Assembly (NCBI RefSeq): GCF_026616195.1
Contig: NZ_JANHDH010000002.1
Location: 62,001 to 126,000, forward strand
Reading direction: 5' to 3'
Length of the DNA: 64,000 bases
Source of the DNA: Haloarchaeobius amylolyticus
Lineage (GTDB): Archaea > Halobacteriota > Halobacteria > Halobacteriales > Natrialbaceae
Both the position numbers and the translations under genes were made by a program. Below, in pieces: positions 16,642-25,626 of the stretch. The notes under the pieces were generated by a model, which was given only the letters and a program-made list of their open reading frames with translations, did not search any database and was not told the origin of the DNA. Position 1 is the stretch's first letter, and each line of letters starts with the position of its first letter.

Positions 16642-17073
16642 ATGAGCGTTGAGCTACCGTTCGCCCCGGTGGACTCCATCATCCGACGGAACGCAGGCGA
16701 CCTCCGGGTCAGTGCAGACGCGGCCGAGGAGCTCGCCCGCCGGATTCAACAACACGGCGCCGCCCTCGCCGAAGACGCGGCGGAGGTCGCCACGGCGGAC
16801 GGTCGGAAGACGCTGATGGCGACGGACTTCGGGGTCGAAGCCGACATCGACAAGGACGAACTCGAACTGCCGGTCGCCCCGGTCGACCGCATCGCCCGCC
16901 TCAACATCGACGACTCCTACCGGGTGTCGATGGACGCGCGCATCGCGCTCGCCGACATCCTGGAGGACTACGCGGACAACGTCGCGGCCGCAGCGGCGAA
17001 ACTCGCACGGCACGCCGACCGACGAACCATCAAGGGGGAGGACATCGAGACGTACTTCTCCCTGTTCGAATGA
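16642..17073 (+). CDS. Archaeal histone, fused double histone fold
   Basis: A 143-residue protein with two histone folds in one chain. The first is residues 3-65 (LPFAPVDSIIRRNAGDLRVSADAAEELARRI) and the second about 73-143 (LPVAPVDRIARLNIDDSYRVSMDARIALADIL, ending RRTIKGEDIETYFSLFE). Each has the conserved pattern of a buried hydrophobic core and the R-T-(I/L) loop. A fused doublet is the haloarchaeal norm and acts like a built-in dimer. It is compact DNA-binding chromatin protein without tails. Its stop lies two bases before the HDAC-family start codon (17075), so the two are probably co-translated. Confidence 0.93.
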   Translation: MSVELPFAPVDSIIRRNAGDLRVSADAAEELARRIQQHGAALAEDAAEVATADGRKTLMATDFGVEADIDKDELELPVAPVDRIARLNIDDSYRVSMDARIALADILEDYADNVAAAAAKLARHADRRTIKGEDIETYFSLFE

Positions 17074-17074
17074 G

Positions 17075-18088
17075 ATGAGATTCGGTTACAGCCCACGGTG
17101 TCTCGACCACGACACGGGCACGCGACACCCGGAGACGCCGGACCGCCTCCGGGCCATCCGGGAGGGACTCAAGCGAAAGCACGGCGTCGAGTACGTCGAC
17201 GCGGAGCCGGCCACGATGGACGAGGTCACCGCGGTCCACGAGACGGACTACATCGAGGAACTCGAGGAGTTCTGTGCGAACGGCGGGGGCGACTGGGACC
17301 CCGACACCACCGCCGTCGAGGACTCCTGGGAGGCAATCCTCCAGAGCGCCGGCCTCGCGCAGTGGGCCGCCGAGTCCGCACTGGACGGCGAACAGGGCCG
17401 GGACACCCCCTTCGCCATCGGCCGGCCGCCCGGCCACCACGCGGTCTACGACGACGCGATGGGCTTCTGTTTCGTCAACAACGTCGCGGTCGCCGCCCGG
17501 TACGCGCTCGACGAGCGCGACATCGACGGCGTCGCCATCGTCGACTGGGACGTCCACCACGGCAACGGCACGCAGGACATCTTCTACGACGACGGCGACG
17601 TGTTCTTCGCCTCCATCCACGAGGAGGGCCTCTACCCCGGCACCGGCGACCACGACGAGACCGGCGAGGGCGAGGGCGAGGGCGCGACGATGAACGTCTC
17701 GCTGCCTGCGGGCGCGGGGACCGCCGACTACGAGGCGGTGTTCGAGCGCTGCGTCGAACCCGCCATCGAGCGCTTCGACCCGGACCTGCTACTCGTGAGC
17801 GCCGGCTTCGACGCCCACCGGCACGACCCCATCTCGCGGATGCGCGTCTCCACCGAGGGCTACGCGCTGTTCACCGACCGGCTCCGCGCCCTCTGTGACC
17901 GCGTCGACATGCCCATCGCCTTCGTGTTAGAGGGCGGGTACGGGCTGGACGTCCTCGCCGACGGCGTCGCGATGGTCCACGAGACCTTCGACGGGCGCAA
18001 ACCCATCGACCCCGACGAGGACGTCTCCGACGACGTCTCGGCGTGCATCGACGAGGTCCGCGAGATTCACGGCCTCGGCGAGAAGTAA
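17075..18088 (+). CDS. Histone deacetylase family protein
   Basis: A 337-residue zinc amidohydrolase of the class II HDAC/acetylpolyamine amidohydrolase superfamily. Visible active-site motifs are RPPGHHA (catalytic His pair, about residues 115-121), DWDVHHGNGTQ (zinc ligands Asp and His, about 155-165), SAGFDAHRHDP (third zinc Asp, about 242-252) and LEGGY (tyrosine, about 285-289). Substrates may be acetylated lysines on proteins (possibly Alba, RPA or other DNA proteins, since this histone lacks tails) or acetylpolyamines. It begins one base after the histone stop, and its last 22 bases overlap the convergent cca gene. Confidence 0.93.
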   Translation: MRFGYSPRCLDHDTGTRHPETPDRLRAIREGLKRKHGVEYVDAEPATMDEVTAVHETDYIEELEEFCANGGGDWDPDTTAVEDSWEAILQSAGLAQWAAESALDGEQGRDTPFAIGRPPGHHAVYDDAMGFCFVNNVAVAARYALDERDIDGVAIVDWDVHHGNGTQDIFYDDGDVFFASIHEEGLYPGTGDHDETGEGEGEGATMNVSLPAGAGTADYEAVFERCVEPAIERFDPDLLLVSAGFDAHRHDPISRMRVSTEGYALFTDRLRALCDRVDMPIAFVLEGGYGLDVLADGVAMVHETFDGRKPIDPDEDVSDDVSACIDEVREIHGLGEK

Positions 18089-19422
18089 TCCGCCAGCTCG
18101 ATTCCGAACTCCGCTGCCAGCGCCGTGACCTCCTCCCCGACCAGCACCTCGTACTCCTCCCGGAGCGCCGACTCCACGTGGGCACCCAGCGCCACGTCGA
18201 ACAGCCGGTCCGAGTCGAGCAACTCCCGCGGGGTCCGGACGTCGCGCTTGCGCTCGACCACGTACCGGTCGTCCTCGATGAACGGCCCGTAGGCCTCGGA
18301 GTCGGCGTACTTCTCGTAGAACCCCGTCGCGTGCTGGCGGACGTACACCGGCGGGCCCTGGTGGCGCTCGACGGCCGGCCGCTCCGCGACCGCGCACTCG
18401 ACGAACAGCACGGCGGACTCGTCCGCGAACGTCTCCCACCGGAGTGGGTCGAACCCGCGGCGTTCGAGTTCGTTCGCGACGCCCATGAGCGAGCGCCGGA
18501 GCTGTGGCCAGAGCTGGTCGTCGACGAGGTCGGGCGCGTCGAACCGGACCGCGACCGGCGTGGTCCCGCGCTCCTCGACCTGCTCGCGAACCCCCTCGGC
18601 GTCCAGCGCTCCCGTCGAACTGGGGAAGAACCGCTCGACCGTCGGCTCGTCGAGGAACGCCCGGGCGTGGTGTTGCAGGCGCGCGAAGTTCTCCGCCGAG
18701 AGCACCGCCGCCACGTTGCGCTCCGGGTCGGTCGGGTCGATGACGACCAGCGGGTCGTCGAACTCCTGGGCCGCGTGGTCCTCCGGGTCGAAGACAACCG
18801 GCGGCTCCCAGTCCGTCGCCGCCTCGAGGAACGCGCGGAACCCGCCGCACTCGTAGATGAGCAACTCGGTCAGGTACCCCGAGAACCCCTCCGTACGGAG
18901 GTTGCTGCCGTAGACGCCGATACCCTTGAGGAACTGCTTGGCGACGCGGACGTCCGCGGCCAGCGACTCGTCGAGATGCTCGCGCAGGTACTCGTTGTGG
19001 AACGGCGTCCGGTCGACCGCCGACCGGATGGCCGGCGCCTCGGGCACCCGGAAACACGGCACGAGGTCGATGTCGAACCCCTCGTACTCGCCCTTGATGT
19101 AGGGGTGCTCGGCGTACTCTTCGTGCCCGTCGGGCAGCACCGCGTGCCCGACCGCCAGCCCGTACTCCTCCAGGGTCTCGCGGTCGAGGTCGGCCGGGAA
19201 CCGCACGAACACGTCGATGTCGCGGTCGCCCGATATCCACGTCCCCCGCGCGGTCGACCCGACCTGCATCACGTCCGCGCCGGGACTGTACTCCGCGACC
19301 GCTGTCTCGGCCCGTTCGATGATCTCGTCAGCGGCCGCCCGGAGCTGCTCGCGCTCCTCGGGCGACGGGTCCACCCGCTCGCGAACCGCCGCGACCGTCT
19401 CCTCGAACGCGTCCTCGCTCAT
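18067..19422 (-). CDS. cca: CCA tRNA nucleotidyltransferase (archaeal class I)
   Basis: A 451-residue class I CCA-adding enzyme that builds or repairs the 3' CCA of tRNAs, needed because the tRNA genes in this window do not encode CCA. The nucleotidyltransferase signature is clear: QVGSTARGTWISGDRDIDVF (about residues 53-72, with G-S and D-x-D carrying metal ligands), then GFDIDLVPCF (third Asp, about 114-123). The central (YGSNLRTEGFSGYLTELL) and C-terminal tail domains follow the archaeal layout. The start MSEDAFEETVAAVRERVDPS at 19422 fits the family. Its 3' end overlaps the HDAC gene by 22 bases. Confidence 0.94.
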   Translation of the reverse strand: MSEDAFEETVAAVRERVDPSPEEREQLRAAADEIIERAETAVAEYSPGADVMQVGSTARGTWISGDRDIDVFVRFPADLDRETLEEYGLAVGHAVLPDGHEEYAEHPYIKGEYEGFDIDLVPCFRVPEAPAIRSAVDRTPFHNEYLREHLDESLAADVRVAKQFLKGIGVYGSNLRTEGFSGYLTELLIYECGGFRAFLEAATDWEPPVVFDPEDHAAQEFDDPLVVIDPTDPERNVAAVLSAENFARLQHHARAFLDEPTVERFFPSSTGALDAEGVREQVEERGTTPVAVRFDAPDLVDDQLWPQLRRSLMGVANELERRGFDPLRWETFADESAVLFVECAVAERPAVERHQGPPVYVRQHATGFYEKYADSEAYGPFIEDDRYVVERKRDVRTPRELLDSDRLFDVALGAHVESALREEYEVLVGEEVTALAAEFGIELADYFSPRP

Positions 19423-19561
19423 GTTCGTCGGATACAGGCCCGCCCGGTAAACGGGTATCGATGGGCCAGCACCCCCTGTACGTCACGGGATACCGTGATA
19501 CACCGCCGCCCTAAAGCGAAAGTCTCTTTATATTCGCCCGGATTATCTGCAAATGCAGCAA

Positions 19562-19634
19562 GCCGTCATAGCTCAGTTGGTAGAGCACCACGCTGTTAAC
19601 GTGGTGGTCCCAGGTTCGAGCCCTGGTGACGGCG
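19562..19634 (+). tRNA. tRNA-Asn (GTT)
   Basis: A 73-base cloverleaf. The acceptor stem is GCCGTCA with TGACGGC, the D-arm is GCTCAGTTGGTAGAGC, and the anticodon stem-loop is CCACG-CTGTTAA-CGTGG (anticodon GTT). The T-arm is CAGGTTCGAGCCCTG and the discriminator base is G. No intron. Directly downstream are two perfect hairpins: AAAATCGC/GCGATTTT (19636-19654), which may end transcription, and CGCCGGAC/GTCCGGCG (19661-19679). Confidence 0.96.
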
Positions 19635-19635
19635 T

Positions 19636-19679
19636 AAAATCGCTTCGCGATTTTCCGTCCCGCCGGACGTAGTCCGGCG
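19636..19679 (+). terminator. Paired hairpins downstream of tRNA-Asn
   Basis: Two perfect 8-bp stem-loops stand back to back: AAAATCGC-TTC-GCGATTTT and CGCCGGAC-GTA-GTCCGGCG. The first ends in a short T run, suitable for stopping the polymerase. After them, GGCGACGGCG resembles the tRNA-Asn 3' end (GGTGACGGCG), which matches the pattern of truncated tRNA ends seen elsewhere in the window. Confidence 0.5.
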
Positions 19680-19785
19680 ACGGCGCTCCTCTCGATCGTT
19701 CGTTCGATAGTTCCGACTGTCACTCTCTTCCGAAAACAGTCGGTTCGTAATGTTGATACCGCGGCACGGTCAACCCGTACCTGTC

Positions 19786-19861
19786 GGGCCCTTAGCTTAG
19801 TCTGGTTCAAAGCCCCCGGCTCATAACCGGGTGATCGCTGGTTCGAATCCGGCAGGGCCCA
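19786..19861 (+). tRNA. tRNA with CAT anticodon (elongator Met or Ile2)
   Basis: A 76-base cloverleaf. The acceptor stem is GGGCCCT with AGGGCCC, the D-arm is AGCTTAGTCTGGTTCAAAGC, and the anticodon stem-loop is CCCGG-CTCATAA-CCGGG (anticodon CAT). The T-arm is GCTGGTTCGAATCCGGC and the discriminator base is A. It is not the initiator, which in archaea has an A1:U72-type end and three GC pairs in the anticodon stem. CAT is shared by elongator Met and the agmatidine-modified Ile2 tRNA, so the amino acid is left open; the GGGCCC acceptor is like haloarchaeal isoleucine tRNAs. Confidence 0.9.
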
Positions 19862-20003
19862 CCTGAAATTAACCCGTTACTGGGCCGTTTCGGCATCGGG
19901 AGCCAATCTAGCTCCCGGCCACGCGTCGGCACGATCTGCCATCTACTGCGTTCATCGACTGGCCTGTGGCTACCGCTTTCTCCGTGGAGCACCAACTGTA
20001 GGT

Positions 20004-20243
20004 ATGCCCACGTTCGAGGGGACGTTCGAGATACAGGACAGAACGGACGCACAGGCGGTACGGACGCTCATGGAGGAAGCTTACAACGCGTTTCGCGAGG
20101 AGCTACAGGTCCACGGCCGGATGACCGAGGAGTCGAGCGAGGTGTTACAGGAGTTCGAGGTGATCCGCGACGCGACGAGGCGGCCGGCGGCGGGCAGGTT
20201 GACCATCGTCTACGAGCGACAGGACGAACCACTGGACGACTGA
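20004..20243 (+). CDS. Protein of unknown function (79 aa)
   Basis: A 79-residue soluble protein, MPTFEGTFEIQDRTDAQAVR onward, with a helix (RTLMEEAYNAFREELQVHGRMTEESSEVLQEFEVI) between two short strands. No cysteines, membrane segment or known motif. It lies between the CAT tRNA and the histidine kinase gene, on the same strand as both; the 80-base gap to the kinase is A/T-poor, so shared transcription is possible but unproven. Confidence 0.7.
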   Translation: MPTFEGTFEIQDRTDAQAVRTLMEEAYNAFREELQVHGRMTEESSEVLQEFEVIRDATRRPAAGRLTIVYERQDEPLDD

Positions 20244-20323
20244 CCGACCCGGCAGTGTCGGGCCGGTTGCGATTCGCTGTCGGCCCATCGCATTGAAGTA
20301 CCGGACTGACGAGGATGTAGTAT

Positions 20324-22234
20324 ATGCCCGGGGCGATTCGAGTCCTCCACGTCGACGACGAGCCGGCGTTTCTGGACCTCACGTCGACGTTCCTCGAGCG
20401 GGAGCTTCGCGACGTGGAGGTGGCGACGGCCCGGTCGGTGGAGGCCGCCCTGAGGCGTTTCGACGAGTTCGACCCGGACTGCGTGGTCAGCGATTACCAG
20501 ATGCCCGACGCGCATGGGCTGGACCTCCTCGAGGCGGTCCGCGAGCGCGAGCCGTCGGTCCCGTTCGTGCTGTTCACCGGACGTGGCTCGGAACAGGTCG
20601 CCAGCGACGCCATCTCGGCGGGGGTGACGGACTACCTCCAGAAGGGGAGCGGGCGAGAGCAGTTCGAGTTGCTCGCGAACCGCATCGAGAAGGCGGCAGA
20701 GGCGTACCGGACGCGGGCGGCGTTCGAGGAGACCGAGCGGATGGTCTCGACGCTCATCAGCAACCTGCCGGGGATGGTGTACCGGTGTCTGAACGAGCAG
20801 GCGTGGCCGATGGAGTTCGTCAGCGAGGGGTGTCTCGACCTGACCGGGTACCACCCGGAGCAACTGGAGAACGACGACGTCGTCTGGGGTGAGGACATCC
20901 TCGTCCAGGACGATCAGGCCGCGATGTGGGCGGAGGTACAGGCTGCACTCGACGAGGGCGAGCCCTTCGAGGTCACGTACCGTATCCGGCGGCGCGACGG
21001 CGAGGTTCGCTGGTGCTGGGAGCAGGGCCGTGGCGTGTACCGTGGGGGTGAGCTCGTCGCCATCGAGGGGTTCATCACCGACGTGACCGACCAGCGGCGC
21101 TACCGGCGACGACTGGACAGCCTCACCGAGACCGCCGGGACACTCCTCGAGACACCCGACCGTCACGAGTGTGCGTGGGTCGCGGTCGAGGCGGCCTGCG
21201 AATCGCTCGAATTCCCCATCGCCTCGGTCCGGCTCTACGACGAGGACTCGGGTGCACTGGAGCCGGTCGCCTTCACGGACGACACGGCGGAGACGCTCGA
21301 GGGTCGGCTGGCGTTTCCCGGCGAGAACGGGCCGGCGTGGACAGCGTTCACCACGGGTACGGTCCAGTCGATCGCGGACCTCGACGGGGCGGAGAGGACG
21401 GTCGATGCGGACGTGGCGGTCCGGTCGCTGCTCGCGCTCCCACTCGGCGAGTTCGGTGTGCTGGTGCTCGCGTCGCCCGCCCCAGACGCGTTCGACGCGG
21501 ACGACCGGAACCTCGCCCGTATCCTGGGTGCGACGCTACAGTCCGCCGTCGAGCGTGCAGACCGTGAGGCCGCCCTCCACGAGCGCGAGCGCGAGTTGCG
21601 CGCACAGAACGAGCGCCTCGAGGAGTTCACCAACATCGTCAGCCACGACCTCCGCAACCCGGTCGGGGTCGCCCGGGGACAGCTCCAGCTCGCCGAGGCG
21701 ACCGGCGAGGCCGAGCACTTCGAGCGGGCGAACGAGGCGCTCGAGCGGGTCGAATCCCTCGTCTCGGACATGCTGGCGCTCGCCAAACAGGGGATGGTCG
21801 TCGGCGAGACCGAGGCCGCCCACCTCGACGTGCTCGCCCACAAGGCGTGGAAGGCCGTCGAGAGCAACGCGGCAGAGCTGGTCGTCGAGTCCAACGTCGG
21901 GCTGGTCGCGGACACGAGCCGTCTTCAGCAACTTCTGGAGAACCTCCTCGCGAACGCCGTCGAACACGCGGACGAGGGGGTGACAATCTCGGTCGGGCGA
22001 CTCGACGACGGTGACGGGTTCTACGTCGCCGACGACGGTCCGGGTATCCCCGAGGCCGACCGGGACGTCATCTTCGACCCGGGCTACAGCACCGACGAGG
22101 CCGGCACCGGGTTCGGGCTGGCCATCGTCGAACAGGTCGCCCGCGCACACGACTGGTCCGTCACGCTCACCGAAAGCGACGCCGGCGGTGCCCGGTTCGA
22201 GTTCGCGAACGTCACGCTCGCGGACAACGAGTGA
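20324..22234 (+). CDS. Hybrid sensor histidine kinase (REC-PAS-GAF-HisKA-HATPase)
   Basis: A 636-residue cytosolic signalling protein. In order: a response-regulator receiver at the N-terminus (DDEP acidic pocket at 11-14, phospho-acceptor Asp 57 in VSDYQMPD, K about 107), a PAS domain (about 135-260, ending FITDVTDQRRY), a GAF domain (about 280-410), a HisKA dimerisation helix with the phospho-His in SHDLRNPVG (about 441), and an HATPase with NLLANAVEHA, DDGPGIPEAD and GTGFGLAIV. No membrane segment, so it senses an internal or soluble signal. Receiver-first kinases of this kind are common in haloarchaea. No partner regulator is adjacent, so its output target is unknown. Confidence 0.92.
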   Translation: MPGAIRVLHVDDEPAFLDLTSTFLERELRDVEVATARSVEAALRRFDEFDPDCVVSDYQMPDAHGLDLLEAVREREPSVPFVLFTGRGSEQVASDAISAGVTDYLQKGSGREQFELLANRIEKAAEAYRTRAAFEETERMVSTLISNLPGMVYRCLNEQAWPMEFVSEGCLDLTGYHPEQLENDDVVWGEDILVQDDQAAMWAEVQAALDEGEPFEVTYRIRRRDGEVRWCWEQGRGVYRGGELVAIEGFITDVTDQRRYRRRLDSLTETAGTLLETPDRHECAWVAVEAACESLEFPIASVRLYDEDSGALEPVAFTDDTAETLEGRLAFPGENGPAWTAFTTGTVQSIADLDGAERTVDADVAVRSLLALPLGEFGVLVLASPAPDAFDADDRNLARILGATLQSAVERADREAALHERERELRAQNERLEEFTNIVSHDLRNPVGVARGQLQLAEATGEAEHFERANEALERVESLVSDMLALAKQGMVVGETEAAHLDVLAHKAWKAVESNAAELVVESNVGLVADTSRLQQLLENLLANAVEHADEGVTISVGRLDDGDGFYVADDGPGIPEADRDVIFDPGYSTDEAGTGFGLAIVEQVARAHDWSVTLTESDAGGARFEFANVTLADNE

Positions 22235-22361
22235 CACGCTTCGGGTCACGGTCACGGTCACGATCTCCCTGCTGAGTCGCCGACGGCGGTGTGGTACCCA
22301 ACACCTCGGTCGCGTCACATCGAAATCCTTTTTTGTATCATCGGCGGACTGTAGAGTGCAC

Positions 22362-22435
22362 GCCGCCTTAGCTCAGACTGGGAGAGCACTCGACTGAAGA
22401 TCGAGCTGTCCCCGGTTCAAATCCGGGAGGCGGCA
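22362..22435 (+). tRNA. tRNA-Phe (GAA)
   Basis: A 74-base cloverleaf. The acceptor stem is GCCGCCT with GGGCGGC-like pairing to AGGCGGC, the D-arm is GCTCAGACTGGGAGAGC, and the anticodon stem-loop is CTCGA-CTGAAGA-TCGAG (anticodon GAA). The T-arm is CCCCGGTTCAAATCCGGG and the discriminator base is A. A T-rich box (CCTTTTTTGTATC, about 22327-22339) lies about 25-30 bases before it and is the likely promoter. No intron. Confidence 0.96.
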
Positions 22436-22518
22436 TCCTACCTTCCGACGACTACGCGTCGAGTGACGACCCTGCTCGACAGCGACAGGGTTCCCACCGA
22501 ACAGAAGGAGGACCGTGT

Positions 22519-23430
22519 TCACTCCAGCAGTTCTCGGATGATGCGGAGCTCTTCGTCTTTCGAGATGGTGTCGGCTTCCATGCAGGCGTGGACGACCCTG
22601 TGGACGAGGTCGGGATCGTCGAAGACGGATTCGTCAGCCTGTTCGGCTTCGTCTTCGGACGCTTCGAGAGCCGTGATGCGGTCTTCGAGTCGACCGATCG
22701 TGTCCTCGAGGGCGGCGGTCCTCGTGGCTGCGCTGTCCTCGTCCTCGGCCGGGGAGGACGGGGTGGCCTCTGTTTCGTCTGCGTCGGTCGCTTCGGGTGT
22801 CGTCGACTCGGTCGTGGTGTCGGCGGTCACGGATGCCTGGGGTGTCGGTGGCTCGTCGAAGACGCGTTCGACGAACGATTCGCGGTCGTTCCAGTCGAAG
22901 CCCTCGATGCTGTTGACCCGGTTGCTCACGGTCGCGGCCGTCACGCCCAGCTGGTCGCCAATCGCCTGTTGAGTCGCGGCCGGTTCGGCTGCGACCACGG
23001 CCAGCACCTCGCGCTGGCGCTCGGAGAGGTCATCAGCAGTGGTCGCCGTCGGGTCGTGAGTGGGGTCGCTGTCCTCGCCGTTGCTGCCCACTGGGTCACC
23101 TGGGGCTACCGACTCGGGTTCGTCGTCCAGTGTCTCAGGTTCGTCGCCCGTGGGTCCATCCTGGTCCGAGGGCGTGTCGTCGTTCTGCGTCTCGGCTGGC
23201 GAGGGGTCGGCTGCGGGCTGGTCACCGTCTGTCGCATCGTCGTCCTCGGCTGCCGGGTCGCCGTACTCCTCGAAGACGGTCTCGACGAGGTCGGCCGTCG
23301 CGCTCGGTACCATCGACGCGAGTTCCGCTATCGAGGCGTCCGGGTTCTCGGCGGCGACGTCCAGAATCTGTCTGTGTCGAATCGACTTGGGAAACGAACT
23401 CCCGTCCTCCTTTGTACTCGCTCCTGTCAT
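22519..23430 (-). CDS. Acidic winged-helix DNA-binding protein
   Basis: A 303-residue very acidic protein with DNA-binding modules joined by low-complexity linkers. An N-terminal helix-turn-helix spans about residues 15-56 (SIRHRQILDVAAENPDASIAELASMVPSATADLV). A central one at about 135-185 reads LSERQREVLAVVAAEPAATQQAIGDQLGVTAATVSNRVNSIEGF, a typical haloarchaeal wHTH. The linkers (57-133, 196-245) are rich in Asp, Glu, Thr and Pro. The C-terminus has a coiled-coil (TAALEDTIGRLEDRITALEASEDEAEQ) and a helical end. Probably a dimeric transcription regulator; its target is unknown. Confidence 0.8.
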   Translation of the reverse strand: MTGASTKEDGSSFPKSIRHRQILDVAAENPDASIAELASMVPSATADLVETVFEEYGDPAAEDDDATDGDQPAADPSPAETQNDDTPSDQDGPTGDEPETLDDEPESVAPGDPVGSNGEDSDPTHDPTATTADDLSERQREVLAVVAAEPAATQQAIGDQLGVTAATVSNRVNSIEGFDWNDRESFVERVFDEPPTPQASVTADTTTESTTPEATDADETEATPSSPAEDEDSAATRTAALEDTIGRLEDRITALEASEDEAEQADESVFDDPDLVHRVVHACMEADTISKDEELRIIRELLE

Positions 23431-23698
23431 GTTCTCGGTGTGTTCTACAGCCCGTCCAGAGCTTCCAGATGGGTGGTTATAGCTTTGGTAGTGGCTGGTC
23501 TGACACGTTCCACGTCTTCTTCTGGAACAACCGGTCTTCGTGGCATCACGAATTGGTACGCACCAATGATAGAGGAAGATGGAGGTCGATCATCCAGGGA
23601 CCGACAGTCTCTCCGTCTCACGGCGTCGGCCGCCATGCAAGTGTGACGCTAGCACCGGTCGCGGTCAGGTTAGGCCGACTCGCCTCGTACCGTCCAGC

Positions 23699-24664
23699 AT
23701 GACAGGGGCGCCCCGACACGGGCCACCAGACGAGACCCCCGACACGACGGAAGATATCGTCTTCCGACGGTACCGACCCGCGGACTTCGAGCGCGTCCGG
23801 GACTTTCTGGTCGACACGTACGGGGCGTTCGCGGCGCCGCGGAACTGGACCATCGAGCGCTGGAACTTCGCCCCGTCGATGGCGCGGACGATGAACGGCG
23901 TCTCGCGGGCGGACTGGGCGGCCGGCGTCGGCCTCTGGGAGCGCGGGGGCGAACTGGTCGCGGTCGTGAACGCGGAGGGGGAGGCGTCGGGCGAGGCGTT
24001 CCTCCAGCGCGGCCCGGACCCGCTCCCCGACGAGGTGTTCGCCGAGGCGTTCGCGTTCGCCGAACGCCACCTCCCGGTCGAGGCGGATGGCCGGCGGGTG
24101 CTCCGGTTCCGGATCCCGGTCGGGGAGACGCGACTGGAGTCGCTCGCTCGCGAACGCGGCTACGAGCGCGCGGACTGGCACGAGACCGTCTCGACGCTCC
24201 CCATCGAGGACCGCCCCGGCAGCGACCTGCCGGCGGGGTACGCCATCGTGGACGGCGAGGAACTCACCGATGCGGCGCGAGGGCTGGCCCACGCCAGGGC
24301 CTTCGAGTACGCCGACACCGCCTACGCCGACCGGACGCCACGGGCCTACGCCGCGATGCGGGCGACGCCGGACTACCGGGCGGACCTGGACCTGTACGTC
24401 CTCGACCGCGACGGCGTTCCAGTCTCGTTCGCGACGGTCTGGCACGACGCCGAGAACCGGCTCGGCATCCTCGAACCGGTCGGGACCGTCCCCGCACACC
24501 GCCGGCGAGGGCTCGCCAGCGCCGTCATCGGGGCGGGGCTCGACCGCATCGCGGCCGAGGGTGCGACGACGGCGAACGTGGTCTCGGAGAAGCCACTCTA
24601 CCTCGCGCTGGGGTTCGAGCCGGTGCTCCGGTACGGGGTCTGGGAGAAGACGATGGCCGGCTAG
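23699..24664 (+). CDS. GNAT-family N-acetyltransferase
   Basis: A 321-residue protein with two GNAT-like halves. The C-terminal half has the acetyl-CoA-binding pattern PVGTVPAHRRRGLASAVIGAGLDRI (about residues 263-287, R-x-x-G-x-A form) and the typical final strand NVVSEKPLYLALGFEPVLRYGVWEK. The N-terminal half (RRYRPADFERVRDFLVDTYG) is a degenerate GNAT fold that often sets substrate choice. The acceptor is unknown. The start ATG at 23699 is taken; the 40 codons above it are arginine-rich and non-coding in style. Convergent with the DUF5995 gene. Confidence 0.87.
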   Translation: MTGAPRHGPPDETPDTTEDIVFRRYRPADFERVRDFLVDTYGAFAAPRNWTIERWNFAPSMARTMNGVSRADWAAGVGLWERGGELVAVVNAEGEASGEAFLQRGPDPLPDEVFAEAFAFAERHLPVEADGRRVLRFRIPVGETRLESLARERGYERADWHETVSTLPIEDRPGSDLPAGYAIVDGEELTDAARGLAHARAFEYADTAYADRTPRAYAAMRATPDYRADLDLYVLDRDGVPVSFATVWHDAENRLGILEPVGTVPAHRRRGLASAVIGAGLDRIAAEGATTANVVSEKPLYLALGFEPVLRYGVWEKTMAG

Positions 24665-24717
24665 AACCGGCGTACGCGATGGCCGATGCTCGGGACTCCG
24701 GGGCAGCCTGCCCTCGG

Positions 24718-25626
24718 TCAGTCCTCCGTCACGCGGTCGTCCGTCGTCTCCGCCTCCCCCAGCCTGCCCTCGAACTCGCGGAGGGCGCCGTGGACCCGGG
24801 AACTCGCGTTCGGGCTGAGGAGGAGGTGTGCCGCGCCGGTCGCGGTGACGCGGGTGACCCAGCGCGCGAGACGCCGGCGGACCGCCCAGCGCGAGTCGAG
24901 CGCACACGCGTTGCGCCAGGCGCTGTCGCGGCCTTCGCGGATGGTGCGGATGGAGAGGACCTCGTCGAGGCGGCCCATCGACTCGTCGACCGTGGTGATG
25001 CCGGGGGCGTCGTAGTCGGCGGCGAGGGTGTCCTGTGCCTCGTCGACCAGGCAGCGGAGGATCTCGTTGACGGTGCAGTGGTCGGCGTACTTCCGGCGAC
25101 GGTTCGTCGCGACGCCGGCCTCGTGGAGGGCGAACGCGAGGTCGTAGTTGATGTGGGCGTTGATACCGAGCATGGCGTCCTGCACGACGAGGCAGTCGCC
25201 GCGCGCGGCGGCCTCGAAGGCGAGCTGCCAGGGGTCCGAGAGCGCGTCGAGGTCGCCGGTCTCGTAGTCGTACAGCGCCTGCCGGTAGAGGTTGGCGAAG
25301 GCGACGAGGTACCGGGCGACCCACTCGCCGTCCTCGAAGGTGCCGCGGTCGATGGCGTCGCCGACCAGTTCGGTCACGCGGGCGTAGATGGAGAGGAAGA
25401 CGGCGCGGCGGTCCTCGCGCGTGACGAACAGGCGTTCGAGCGCGAGGAGTCGTCGGTGGGCGTCCGCGACGGTGGTGAAGGGGGTCGCGACGAGGGCCAG
25501 AACTTCGCGGTCGCCGTCGCGGGGGTCGGTGGCGACCCCTGTGTCTGTCGCGGGCCGGGCGTGACGGACGCCTTCGATGCCGCTTCGAACTCGGTGGGTG
25601 CTCGCTCTCGGGCCTGTTCCCCTCAT
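24718..25626 (-). CDS. DUF5995 family protein
   Basis: A 302-residue helical protein of the DUF5995 family, found in actinobacteria and haloarchaea; function unknown. Recognisable family segments are the central GINAHINYDLAFALHEAG (about residues 151-168) with H and N residues that could form a metal or ligand site, DHCTVNEIL, and the Y-rich LVAFANLYRQALYDYETG. The first 20 residues (MRGTGPRASTHRVRSGIEGV) are basic and may not be part of the protein; a later start cannot be excluded. Confidence 0.82.
   Translation of the reverse strand: MRGTGPRASTHRVRSGIEGVRHARPATDTGVATDPRDGDREVLALVATPFTTVADAHRRLLALERLFVTREDRRAVFLSIYARVTELVGDAIDRGTFEDGEWVARYLVAFANLYRQALYDYETGDLDALSDPWQLAFEAAARGDCLVVQDAMLGINAHINYDLAFALHEAGVATNRRRKYADHCTVNEILRCLVDEAQDTLAADYDAPGITTVDESMGRLDEVLSIRTIREGRDSAWRNACALDSRWAVRRRLARWVTRVTATGAAHLLLSPNASSRVHGALREFEGRLGEAETTDDRVTED

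Noticed and set aside
19786-19861. Initiator tRNA-Met
   Set aside because: The anticodon is CAT but the acceptor begins with G1 paired to C72, and initiator tRNAs of archaea start with A1:U72; an elongator or Ile2 identity is more likely.
23445-23636. 63-codon minus-strand frame just upstream of the acidic wHTH gene
   Set aside because: The last 30 codons look faintly protein-like (EEDVERVRPATTKAITTHLEAL), but there is no clear start, no conserved family and it covers the promoter of the wHTH gene.
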